Assembly: GCA_964404985.1 (NCBI GenBank)
Contig: CAYOMD010000023.1
Coordinates: 1-45,129 of the forward strand
Reading direction: 5' to 3'
Length of the DNA: 45,129 nucleotides
Source of the DNA: Hankyongella sp964404985
GTDB taxonomy: Bacteria; Pseudomonadota; Alphaproteobacteria; Sphingomonadales; Sphingomonadaceae
Positions within the stretch are counted from its first letter, which is position 1. Every line of letters begins with the position of its first letter. Positions 1 to 6,813 of this stretch are shown piece by piece. Below the pieces are notes generated by a model. The model worked only from the letters and a program-made list of their open reading frames with translations, had not been told where the DNA came from and did not search any database. A program made the translations under genes and the position numbers.

Positions 1-663
1 GCGACCGTCATAGGCCTTGAGGATGGTGTTCTTGGTGGACAGATACACAGGCCACTTGCGGGTGAGGCCATAATTCAGGCAGGCGCGAGCGAAGTCGCGG
101 ATCGACTCGTCGAGGTTGTACATGCCCATGGCGACACCGGCGCCCGGGAACTGGAATACCTCATATTCCTTTGCCTCGCCGCCATCCTCCGGCTCGTAGC
201 GCATGGTGAGCTTGCCGGGGCCGGGCACCAGGAAGTCGGTCGCACGGTATTGGTCCCCGAAGGCATGGCGACCGACAACGATCGGTGCAGTCCAGCCCGG
301 AATGAGCCGCGGAATGTTGCGGATGATGATCGGCTCGCGGAACACCGTGCCGCCGAGAATGTTGCGGATGGTGCCGTTGGGCGAGCGCCACATTTTCTTG
401 AGGTTGAATTCCTTCACACGGGCTTCATCCGGCGTGATCGTCGCGCATTTGACGCCGACACCGTATTTCATCGTGGCCTCAGCCGCTTCCACCGTGACCT
501 TGTCGTCGGTTGCATCGCGGTGCTCCATGCCCAGATCGAAATAGAGCAGATCGACATCCAGGTAGGGCAGGATCAGTCGCTCCCGGATCCATTGCCAGAT
601 GATGCGGGTCATTTCGTCGCCGTCCATTTCCACGACAGGATTTTTGACCACGATCTTCGGCAT
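1..663 (-). CDS. icd: NADP-dependent isocitrate dehydrogenase, N-terminal part (cut by window edge)
   Basis: Oxidatively decarboxylates isocitrate to 2-oxoglutarate in the TCA cycle, making NADPH, in the cytoplasm. Only the first 221 residues are inside the window; the frame is open to base 1. The protein starts MPKIVVKNPVVEMDGDEMTR, typical of the eukaryote-like homodimeric NADP enzyme. It carries the substrate-binding block WRSPNGTIRNILGGTVFREP around residues 90-110, then the IIIRNIPRLIPGW stretch. The start ATG has a strong ribosome site (GGAGAG) six bases upstream, so the start is well supported. The gene is transcribed leftward and stands alone here; the next gene on the same strand is 267 bp upstream. 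Identification is from family knowledge of these motifs and is secure. Confidence 0.95.
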   Translation of the reverse strand, partial: MPKIVVKNPVVEMDGDEMTRIIWQWIRERLILPYLDVDLLYFDLGMEHRDATDDKVTVEAAEATMKYGVGVKCATITPDEARVKEFNLKKMWRSPNGTIRNILGGTVFREPIIIRNIPRLIPGWTAPIVVGRHAFGDQYRATDFLVPGPGKLTMRYEPEDGGEAKEYEVFQFPGAGVAMGMYNLDESIRDFARACLNYGLTRKWPVYLSTKNTILKAYDGR

Positions 664-794
664 AGGACTCTCCAGGATTGATGTTTTCAGGGGCCTCGCA
701 CCGGGGCGGTGGGACAGCTTTTTCTGATAACCAAGGATTTATCAGCCTGTGTCCGCAAATCAACAGAAGAGCGGTGAAGCTCCGGCTTAAACCT

Positions 795-831
795 CGATCG
801 TTTCAGATGGAACCGATTGAAAACGTGAATC
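795..831. repeat. imperfect palindrome upstream of icd
   Basis: CGATCGTTTCA and TGAAAACGTGAATC flank a 12-base centre. The inner arms CGTTTCA/TGAAAACG pair with one bulged base. It lies in the 267-bp gap between icd and the next gene, which otherwise shows another short dyad (CTGATAA/TTATCAG at 724-745) and the 52-bp repeat at 884-935. It could be an interspersed palindromic repeat, an operator or part of the icd leader; nothing in the sequence decides between these. Confidence 0.35.
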
Positions 832-883
832 AAGGTCTATAAAATTGAAAAGTGGCCTGCTGCCGATTTGTTTTTCTGGTTTG

Positions 884-935
884 CCGCGAATTCTTCACTA
901 TCGAATGTACCCATTCGATTGGAAATCGCGCTATT
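884..935. repeat. 52-bp interspersed repeat, copy A
   Basis: This 52-bp block matches the block at 26100-26151 without gaps at 45 of 52 positions. Its core is a perfect dyad, ATCGAATG-TACC-CATTCGAT (900-919). The right edge contains CTA, which on the minus strand is the TAG stop codon of the leftward unknown gene at 931-1434, so the hairpin lies just after that gene's stop. The same geometry holds for copy B and mazG. It may be a small mobile intergenic repeat or a structured 3' end; no T-run follows it. Confidence 0.75.
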
Positions 936-1434
936 GCAGAGTCACAGCCAATGCGTCAGGTGCGCATCGCCGCAGGGCAGGGGTGAGCGGACGCAGCGCA
1001 CTCGTTGCCCGGAGCACAGCCGAACACACCTCGCCGAGCAGAATACGCAAAGTGAATTCGCCTTCGATGCGGCGCATATGGTGCATGACCACATGGCCGG
1101 CATGAATCGCCAGGCCGAGATCACGTGCACCGCTTTGGCCAAGAGCACGCAATACATTGGTGCGGGCGACGCTGTCTTCAATGGTGAACGGAATAGCCCC
1201 GATAGCGCCGCAAATCTCCAGGATGTCCCCCTCATCCGACGGGCGAACGGTGACCTTGTAGATCTGATTGTGGACCTCGAAACGCACAGACAATGGCGTG
1301 ACGAGAGGCCAGTCCGCCATGCGCGCCAGCAGCGCCTCGGCCACGAGCTCGAAGTTCGTCTTCTCGCGCCCGTCGATCGTGTGTGTGAAAACTACGACCG
1401 GCGCTTCCGTGGTCAGAGACTGTGTGGCCGCCAT
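931..1434 (-). CDS. unknown cytoplasmic protein, 167 aa
   Basis: Not recognised. The product has no signal peptide and no convincing membrane segment. Residues 8-75 look like a mixed alpha/beta fold (VVVFTHTIDG..., then FEVHNQIYKVTVRPSDEGD), followed by a mostly helical, Arg- and Ala-rich C-terminal half. The general shape (small, helix-strand-helix) recalls YbjN or type III chaperone-like folds, but this is only an impression. A weak ribosome site (GGAAA) precedes the ATG. It sits between icd and psd, facing away from psd. Its stop codon TAG lies inside the 52-bp repeat copy A, so the native C-terminus may have been altered by the repeat. The overlapping plus-strand frame is less protein-like. 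Confidence 0.55.
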   Translation of the reverse strand: MAATQSLTTEAPVVVFTHTIDGREKTNFELVAEALLARMADWPLVTPLSVRFEVHNQIYKVTVRPSDEGDILEICGAIGAIPFTIEDSVARTNVLRALGQSGARDLGLAIHAGHVVMHHMRRIEGEFTLRILLGEVCSAVLRATSALRPLTPALRRCAPDALAVTLQ

Positions 1435-1508
1435 TATTTTTCCAACGTTTTCATCTATCGACAGGGCGACTATGGCGAGTGGGGGTCAAAATTTCGTTAA
1501 ACGCATGC

Positions 1509-1533
1509 CAAAGTTGAGCAAACAGCAACTTTG
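1509..1533. promoter_or_regulatory. inverted repeat overlapping a TTGACA box before psd
   Basis: CAAAGTTG (1509-1516) and CAACTTTG (1526-1533) form a perfect 8-bp inverted repeat with a 9-base spacer. The right arm runs into TTGACA (1531-1536), a consensus -35 hexamer; a -10 is not clear (TTAAGA or AAGACT at about 1552-1559). The position, 55-80 bp before the psd start, suits a repressor operator, but the repeat could also be a short hairpin. The bound protein is unknown. Confidence 0.4.
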
Positions 1534-1587
1534 ACAGCCAGCCACGAGACGTTAAGACTCCTACGCCAGCTAAAACAGGAGAAGGGC

Positions 1588-2277
1588 ATGACCCTGAGGG
1601 ATTATATTCCGACAGTCCATCCGGAAGGGCGCAACTTTGTTGCCATTTCCTTCGTGGTTTCCTTGGTCGCGTTCCTCATCGACTGGACCGCCATCGGATG
1701 GCTTCTTCTGCTGCTGACCGGCGCTATCGCGTTGTTTTTTCGTGATCCGGTACGCCAGTCGCCGCAAGGTGACGGGCTTGTACTGGCACCGGCTGACGGT
1801 GCGGTGGTGGCAATCGTACCGGCGAGGCCGCCGCTTGATGGGCCGGACGGTGCCATGGCGTGTACCCGCGTTTCCATATTTCTGAGCGTGTTCGATGTGC
1901 ACATCAACCGTGCTCCGGTTGCCGGAACCGTCGCGCGGATCGTCTATCGCCCGGGCACATTCGTGAACGCTGACCTCGACAAGGCCAGCGAGGATAATGA
2001 ACGCCAGACCTACCTGATCGAGACCGCAGGCGGCGTTCGCGTGGTGTGCGTGCAGATTGCAGGGCTGATCGCACGGCGGATCGTGCGATTCGTCAAGGAA
2101 GGCGACACCGTGCGCGCCGGGCAGCGGATCGGACTGATCCGTTTTGGCAGCCGCATGGATGTCTACCTGCCGGAGGGCACAGCCCCGAAAGTGAGCATCG
2201 GTCAGCGCACGGTCGCCGGCGAAACCGTGATCGCCGTGCTGGGTGATGCCATGCCGATAAGCGCCGTCGCGGACTGA
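1588..2277 (+). CDS. psd: phosphatidylserine decarboxylase proenzyme (short, archaeal-type)
   Basis: Decarboxylates phosphatidylserine to phosphatidylethanolamine at the inner membrane, the last step of PE synthesis. The 229-residue product is the short PSD-A form. One or two N-terminal membrane segments (about residues 17-50) come first, then FFRDPVR, APADGAVV, and the self-cleavage site FGS near residue 188, where the Ser becomes the pyruvoyl group. The chosen ATG has AGGAGAAGG directly upstream. An in-frame TTG at 1531 would add 19 residues, but it coincides with a TTGACA promoter box and is rejected. The stop overlaps the pssA start by one base (TGATG), so both enzymes that convert CDP-diacylglycerol to PE are co-transcribed and probably coupled. 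Confidence 0.93.
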   Translation: MTLRDYIPTVHPEGRNFVAISFVVSLVAFLIDWTAIGWLLLLLTGAIALFFRDPVRQSPQGDGLVLAPADGAVVAIVPARPPLDGPDGAMACTRVSIFLSVFDVHINRAPVAGTVARIVYRPGTFVNADLDKASEDNERQTYLIETAGGVRVVCVQIAGLIARRIVRFVKEGDTVRAGQRIGLIRFGSRMDVYLPEGTAPKVSIGQRTVAGETVIAVLGDAMPISAVAD

Positions 2278-3059
2278 TGGCACAACCACTCGATCCGCAG
2301 TTACCGCTGCGGGTGCTGATCCCGAACATGATGACGACGCTCGCGCTGTGCGTCGGGTTGAGCGGTATCCCGTTGGCGCTGGTTGGCAACTGGGACAAGG
2401 CGCTGACGGCAATCGTGCTGGCCGGTGTGCTCGACGGCCTGGATGGCTGGGTTGCCCGCCGGGTGCGCGGCACATCCCGCTTCGGGGCTGAGCTCGATTC
2501 GCTGGCGGACACCGTCTCGTTCGGTGTGGCGCCAGCGATGATCATTTATCTCTGGTCGCTCCATGAGCTGGGGGGATTTGGGTGGGTAGTTGCCCTGTCC
2601 CATGCCGTCTGCTGCGCTTTGCGGCTGGCGCGCTACAACGCGCAAGCCGCCGAGGAGGCGCCGAGCCGGAAATCGGACGGCTTCTTTACCGGCGTTCCAG
2701 CACCAGCCGGCGCAGGGCTGGTGCTAAGCCCAGTGTTTCTGGATTTGTGGCTGGAGACTGAATTTTTCCGGACACCGCTGGTCACGGCTGTGATGACGGT
2801 TGGTGTTGCGATCCTGATGGTCTCGACCCTGCCAACCTATTCCTGGCGCGCAATCCGATTGCGGCCAAGCTGGCGGATGCCGTTGCTGGTCCTGGCGGGA
2901 TTAACCGCCGCCGCCATGCTGACCGCACCCTGGGGCACGCTATCGCTGGTCAGCCTGGCGTATCTTGCGTCCCTGCCGTTCGCGTGGCGCAGTTCCAAGC
3001 ACCGCGCTGCAGCTGGACAAAAAAATCTGCAAGACAGTGCAAATGCAACAGAAATCTGA
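2277..3059 (+). CDS. pssA: CDP-diacylglycerol--serine O-phosphatidyltransferase
   Basis: Joins CDP-diacylglycerol and serine to give phosphatidylserine, the substrate of the upstream Psd. The 260-residue protein is an integral membrane enzyme of the CDP-alcohol phosphotransferase family. The signature D-G-x2-A-R-x8-G-x3-D-x3-D is complete at residues 56-78 (DGLDGWVARR...FGAELDSLAD). About six hydrophobic segments follow the family pattern. Its ATG shares a base with the psd stop, consistent with translational coupling. Just at its stop is a near-palindrome (GCAACA/TGTTGC arms at 3045-3067) without a T-run, possibly a weak terminator between this gene and the convergent microprotein ORF. Confidence 0.93.
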   Translation: MAQPLDPQLPLRVLIPNMMTTLALCVGLSGIPLALVGNWDKALTAIVLAGVLDGLDGWVARRVRGTSRFGAELDSLADTVSFGVAPAMIIYLWSLHELGGFGWVVALSHAVCCALRLARYNAQAAEEAPSRKSDGFFTGVPAPAGAGLVLSPVFLDLWLETEFFRTPLVTAVMTVGVAILMVSTLPTYSWRAIRLRPSWRMPLLVLAGLTAAAMLTAPWGTLSLVSLAYLASLPFAWRSSKHRAAAGQKNLQDSANATEI

Positions 3060-3077
3060 TTTGTTGCCTATATGTTC

Positions 3078-3194
3078 TTATGCCTCTCCTTGCAGGAGCA
3101 CCACGATACGCTTCAGGTTTAACGCATCCCGTACCGCTAACACCGCGAATCCTGCAGCGGCAACAAAGAAAGTAGAAACAATGAGATGGTCCAT
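3078..3194 (-). CDS. candidate SOS-controlled membrane microprotein, 38 aa
   Basis: A short leftward ORF in an otherwise gene-free 253-bp gap. The product has one hydrophobic segment (about residues 4-21, LIVSTFFVAAAGFAVLAV) followed by a charged/amphipathic tail (RDALNLKR...). GAGGG lies six bases before the ATG. Upstream is a plausible promoter, TTGACA-N17-AACAAT, with a LexA-type box inside it. In Caulobacter the SOS-induced division inhibitor SidA is likewise a tiny single-pass inner-membrane protein, so a checkpoint role is an attractive guess. No sequence homology to SidA could be tested here, and chance ORFs of this size exist. The combination of ribosome site, promoter, box and membrane segment is the case for it. 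Confidence 0.5.
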   Translation of the reverse strand: MDHLIVSTFFVAAAGFAVLAVRDALNLKRIVVLLQGEA

Positions 3195-3226
3195 GTCTAA
3201 CCCTCGCCGATGATTATATCTCGTGC

Positions 3227-3255
3227 ATTGTTCTATATTTGTTCTAGTCTGTCAA
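3227..3255 (-). promoter_or_regulatory. predicted promoter of the microprotein ORF
   Basis: On the minus strand TTGACA (3255-3250) is followed after 17 bases by AACAAT (3232-3227). This would start transcription about 25 bases before the microprotein ATG. A perfect TATAAT also occurs at 3218-3213 on this strand, but lacks a good -35. The SOS box lies within the spacer and touches the -10, a standard place for repression by LexA. Confidence 0.45.
3230..3244. promoter_or_regulatory. LexA-type SOS box GTTC-N7-GTTC
   Basis: GTTCTATATTTGTTC is an exact match to the direct-repeat operator established for LexA of Alphaproteobacteria (Caulobacter, Rhodobacter, Rhizobium). It lies between the leftward microprotein ORF and the rightward Nudix gene, overlapping possible promoters of both. 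For the Nudix side, TTGTTC at 3239 is followed after 17 bases by ATAAAA. One exact 8-base match could arise by chance somewhere in 45 kb; its location in a divergent promoter gap gives it weight. Confidence 0.6.
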
Positions 3256-3312
3256 GGCTTAATAAAAGCGTCATCTATCTTGGCTAGCTTGGGTTTTCGC
3301 GAGGGTCCGCAC

Positions 3313-3750
3313 ATGCAGCAAATGTTAGCACCGCAGGATCGGCATGACGTGATGCCGATTGCCGGTTTTGCCAGGGTCAAGCTGGCGCTGGTAAAGGATG
3401 ATCTGGTTCTGGTGCTCCAGAAAACCAATGGCCAATGGGACCTGCCGGGCGGCAAGGTTGAAGATGGTGAGTCACTGTCGGACGCCTTGGTGCGCGAGTC
3501 GCTTGAGGAATTGGGCGTCTGTGACTTGCAGAACCCTTGGGCGTTGGGTCAGTGGCTGCGTCAAAGGCCAGGCCGCTCGCCTGTTCTGGTGCATTTCTTT
3601 GCCAGTGTCTGGCCGGGCAAGTCGCGCCGATTCAAACTGTCCGATGAGCACAGGGCGCAGCGCTGGGTTGATGCCGATACGCTACTTAGCCTCGACCTGC
3701 CGGAGGGCTATCGCCAGGCCGCACTTGGTGCGCTTGCCCGCATACGCTGA
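3313..3750 (+). CDS. Nudix hydrolase, 145 aa
   Basis: Hydrolyses a nucleoside-diphosphate-linked substrate in the cytoplasm; the actual substrate is unknown. The Nudix box G-x5-E-x7-RE-x2-EE-x-G runs from Gly47 to about residue 69 (GGKVEDGE, then RESLEELG), with QWDLPGG ahead of it. The ATG at the stated start has GAGGG upstream; an in-frame GTG 90 bases earlier lies inside the SOS box region and is not credible. MutT-like housecleaning of oxidised nucleotides would fit a damage-regulated promoter, but the family is too broad to claim this. The convergent exporter operon ends 10 bp downstream. Confidence 0.85.
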   Translation: MQQMLAPQDRHDVMPIAGFARVKLALVKDDLVLVLQKTNGQWDLPGGKVEDGESLSDALVRESLEELGVCDLQNPWALGQWLRQRPGRSPVLVHFFASVWPGKSRRFKLSDEHRAQRWVDADTLLSLDLPEGYRQAALGALARIR

Positions 3751-3760
3751 TCAAGAGTGA

Positions 3761-4939
3761 TCAAGCGTCGATTGCGGAAATCTTCTGCCGTGCGGCGCGC
3801 CAGGCCGGGAACAGGCCACCGAGAAAGCCGACTATCAGCGCGAGAACAAAGCCATTCAGGACATCCTGGCTGGAGAGCCGGAAATCGAACACCACCTGCG
3901 AGAAGCTGCCGCCGATGGTCGAGGCTGTCAGCCCGTCAAAGAACAGCCAGGTAATCGCGATGCCGAGCAGAGCACCGAGCGTGGTCAGCATCATGGCTTC
4001 CACCATGGTGCCGACGAAGGTCGATATGCTGCCGAACCCGATGATCCGCAGCGTGCGGATTTCCCCGGCACGTGCCGACACCGAACTGTACATGGTGTTC
4101 AGCGCTCCCGAGAGGGCACCCAGCGCCATCGCAATACCCAGCGGCCAGCCCAGGCGCTGAATGACGATGGAGAGCCGTTTTGATTGTTCGGCATAGAATT
4201 GCTTTTCGCTTTGTGCCTCAACGTTCAGGCGCGGGTCTGACTTGATATAGTCCTGCAGGGTCTTCAAGGCGGCCGGGGAGGTGAGGCGAACGCGCACCGT
4301 CTGGGCGCTGTTGCCGCGCTTGAACAGGCTCTGGATCACCGGCAGGTCAGCCCAAAGTTCGGACTCGAACGCAGAACCATCAGCCTCGAACACGCCAACG
4401 ACCGTCCAGGTGTTGACGCCGAAACGTACGCTATTTCCCAGCTCAAACCCGCTGAACTCCTTGAGCAGGCCGCGACCTGCAACGATTTCGTTGCTCCCGG
4501 GCTTGAACATCCGCCCCTCGATGATCGACGCCTGCGAACGCAGCGCGAGACCGTTCGGGCCGATGCCGCGCAGGGGCATGTTGGCCTTGGTGCTGGATGA
4601 TTTCTTGACAGCATCGACAATCACGTAAAGCTCGGGCGAGGTCAGGGGCTTGCCGTCAGCCTTCAGGATGGCGGGGGCCTCATCGAGAATCCGCTGCTCG
4701 TCACGGGTGACCACACTGCTGAGTTCCCCGGTTGAGCCCTTGCGCAGGATCAGTGCGATGTCCTCGGCCCCGGTGCCGCTGAGCGTCTTGCGAAACCCGG
4801 TGCCCATGGCGAGGAAGGCCAGCAGCACGGTCACCACCAGCGCAATGGCGACCACTGTCGAGAGCGACATCCAGAACCGCTGGGGGATGGACCGCAGGTT
4901 CAGGCTGCTGACGGCGACAGTTTCCAGAAGCAGACTCAT
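3761..4939 (-). CDS. ABC transporter permease, FtsX/MacB type (second permease)
   Basis: Inner-membrane subunit of the leftward exporter operon. The 392-residue protein has one N-terminal membrane helix (about residues 25-50), a large periplasmic domain of roughly 200 residues, then three C-terminal helices, the FtsX/MacB core topology. Near the end the GGLFPAWRAARQKI segment is the usual cytoplasmic motif before the terminus. It follows the first permease by 12 bp and closes the operon. Having two different FtsX-type permeases suggests a heterodimeric transporter with the ATPase. Family members move lipoproteins, antibiotics, peptides or glycolipids across the envelope; nothing here identifies the cargo. 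Confidence 0.87.
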   Translation of the reverse strand: MSLLLETVAVSSLNLRSIPQRFWMSLSTVVAIALVVTVLLAFLAMGTGFRKTLSGTGAEDIALILRKGSTGELSSVVTRDEQRILDEAPAILKADGKPLTSPELYVIVDAVKKSSSTKANMPLRGIGPNGLALRSQASIIEGRMFKPGSNEIVAGRGLLKEFSGFELGNSVRFGVNTWTVVGVFEADGSAFESELWADLPVIQSLFKRGNSAQTVRVRLTSPAALKTLQDYIKSDPRLNVEAQSEKQFYAEQSKRLSIVIQRLGWPLGIAMALGALSGALNTMYSSVSARAGEIRTLRIIGFGSISTFVGTMVEAMMLTTLGALLGIAITWLFFDGLTASTIGGSFSQVVFDFRLSSQDVLNGFVLALIVGFLGGLFPAWRAARQKISAIDA

Positions 4940-4951
4940 GACGCAGTCCCC

Positions 4952-6109
4952 CTATTGCCGGCCCAGAGCCGTTAAGATGTTGAGGCGCATGGCGTTCATC
5001 GCCGGGATGATGCCGGTCACCAGGCCCAGCAGCAGCATGATGCCGAGGGCCTGCGCCCACAGCAGGGGTGTCATGCTCAGCGCGGGAAAGTTGCCGCTGA
5101 GCACGGTATTCAGGGTCGTGACCGCAAATGTGGCCACCAGCATGCCCAACAGGCCACCCAGCAGCGACAGGGCTGTCGACTCGCACAGGACATGGGCCAA
5201 AATCCGGCGCGACGGAAAACCGAGCGTCTTGAGAACGCCGATTTCCTTGGTGCGCTCGCGGATGGCCATCACCAGGGTATTGCCGACAATCATCAGGATG
5301 GTGGCGAAGGCCGCACCAACAATAAGCCCGACGATCTGGGCGATATTGCCGAGCTGGGCGACAAAGGCCTTGTTGAACGACGCCTCCGTCTGGGTCACGG
5401 TTTCATCCGCCGAGTTGGCGAACAGCGTGTCGATGCGCTTGGCGACGCCATCGTTTGCAGCCTCGGATGTGGTTGTCACCGCCACGAAGCCGATCGAGTC
5501 CTGCCCGAAGGTCACACTCTCGTTGTAATAGGCATAGTTGAACAGCAGGGTTGATTCGTCCCCCTTGCCATCCGGCGAGGTGAAAAACCCGCAGATCTTG
5601 AAATCCCAGGTCTGTCCGCCGCGCTTGTTGGAATAGATGTTGGATGAAATCGGGACTTGCTGGCCCACTTTCCAGTTGTTGGCAATCGCAGTCTTGTTGC
5701 CGACCAGCAGGCCTGTGCGCTCAGACAGGAAACATTGCCTTTCCTGCGCATCAAGCACGACTTCGGGGTAGATGGCGAGATACGACTCCGGCTCGACAGC
5801 AAACATGGCAAACTGGTTGCGGGGCTCCTGGTAGTAGCCGCCAAACCAGTTGGAGTGTGTAGCCTGGGTAACCCCCTCTATCGACTTGATCTTGGTGAAA
5901 TAGGCGTAGGGCAGATCCTGGGTAAAGTTGATCTTGTTGGAGACGATCAGCCGGTTCTTGGCAGACTGGTCCACCCCGGAATTGAACGAGTTGAGGAACG
6001 CAAGCAGTACCCCGAAAATCAGAAACGCGATGAAGATCGAGATGATCAACAGGGTGGCGCGCAGCTTCTTGCGGAACAGATTCTTGCGGATCAAGGTCAG
6101 GTCGTTCAT
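4952..6109 (-). CDS. ABC transporter permease, FtsX/MacB type (first permease)
   Basis: The second membrane subunit of the same exporter, 385 residues. It has an N-terminal amphipathic segment and helix (LIRKNLFRKKLRAT, then hydrophobic to about residue 45), a periplasmic domain, and three C-terminal helices. The conserved cytoplasmic loop IRERTKEIGVLKTLGF (about residues 290-305), typical of the FtsX core, is present, as is the terminal GIIPAMNAMRL motif. Its ATG overlaps the ATPase stop by four bases, so the two are translationally coupled. It differs clearly in sequence from the downstream permease, which argues for a heterodimer and against a recent duplication. Confidence 0.88.
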   Translation of the reverse strand: MNDLTLIRKNLFRKKLRATLLIISIFIAFLIFGVLLAFLNSFNSGVDQSAKNRLIVSNKINFTQDLPYAYFTKIKSIEGVTQATHSNWFGGYYQEPRNQFAMFAVEPESYLAIYPEVVLDAQERQCFLSERTGLLVGNKTAIANNWKVGQQVPISSNIYSNKRGGQTWDFKICGFFTSPDGKGDESTLLFNYAYYNESVTFGQDSIGFVAVTTTSEAANDGVAKRIDTLFANSADETVTQTEASFNKAFVAQLGNIAQIVGLIVGAAFATILMIVGNTLVMAIRERTKEIGVLKTLGFPSRRILAHVLCESTALSLLGGLLGMLVATFAVTTLNTVLSGNFPALSMTPLLWAQALGIMLLLGLVTGIIPAMNAMRLNILTALGRQ

Positions 6110-6801
6110 GCCGCCAGCTCCGATTCCACGAACTTGCCCTTGTCGAGATGCAGGGTACGTTTGGCGTAGGCGGCGGCTGCGGGGTCGTGCGTGACCATCA
6201 CGATGGTCTTGCCCATCTCCTGATTCAGCACTTGCAGCATTTTCAGGATCTCATCCGCCGTTGTGCGGTCAAGGTCCCCGGTCGGCTCGTCCGCCAGCAG
6301 CAACTGCGGATCGGAGACGATCGCGCGGGCAATCGCGACGCGCTGCTGTTGCCCGCCGGAGAGTTCCTTGGGTTTGTGCTTGGCCCGGTCACCCAGCTGC
6401 ACGATGTTCAGCGCCGTCTGCACATTCTCCCGGCGCTTGGCCGCGGGCAGGCCGGTCAGCATCAGCGGCAGCTCGACATTCTGCGCCGCGCTGAGCATCG
6501 GCATCAGATTGTAGAACTGGAAGATGAAGCCGACATGGCGGGCGCGCCAGGCTGCCAGTGCGCCCTCATTGTATCTGGCGATGTTCTGGTCCTGGAAGAA
6601 CAGATCGCCCGAGGTCGGCTGGTCGATGCCGCCGAGCATATTGAGCAGGGTCGTCTTGCCGGAGCCGGACGGGCCCATGATGGCGATAAAATCACCAGCC
6701 TGAATTTCCATCGAAAGGTGCTGAAAAATGCCGATGCTGTCTTTGCCCTTGGTGAAGGATTTCGACACGTCGGTCAGGCGGATCAGGGTATTGTACGCCA
6801 T
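6106..6801 (-). CDS. ABC transporter ATPase, LolD/MacB family
   Basis: Powers the exporter from the cytoplasmic face. The 231 residues contain Walker A GPSGSGKT (about 44-51), a Q-loop (FIFQFYNLMP), the signature LSGGQQQRVAIARA, Walker B LLLADEPTGDLD and the H-loop MVTHD. The phrase FQFYNLMP and the DLD ending are characteristic of the LolD/MacB/DevA group, which works with FtsX-type permeases. It starts 12 bp after the adaptor gene and overlaps the first permease by four bases. Assignment to the group is firm; the substrate is unknown. Confidence 0.93.
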   Translation of the reverse strand: MAYNTLIRLTDVSKSFTKGKDSIGIFQHLSMEIQAGDFIAIMGPSGSGKTTLLNMLGGIDQPTSGDLFFQDQNIARYNEGALAAWRARHVGFIFQFYNLMPMLSAAQNVELPLMLTGLPAAKRRENVQTALNIVQLGDRAKHKPKELSGGQQQRVAIARAIVSDPQLLLADEPTGDLDRTTADEILKMLQVLNQEMGKTIVMVTHDPAAAAYAKRTLHLDKGKFVESELAA

Positions 6802-6813
6802 AGATGCTCCAGC

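Noticed and set aside
868..1500. 210-codon plus-strand frame opposite the unknown leftward gene
   Set aside because: Composition (many Arg, His, Gln in scattered runs) looks like an antisense shadow; the minus-strand frame has a more protein-like hydrophobic pattern. Neither is proven.
3223..3312. GTG start extending the Nudix protein by 30 residues
   Set aside because: It would place the SOS box and promoter within coding sequence and has no ribosome site, while the later ATG has GAGGG.
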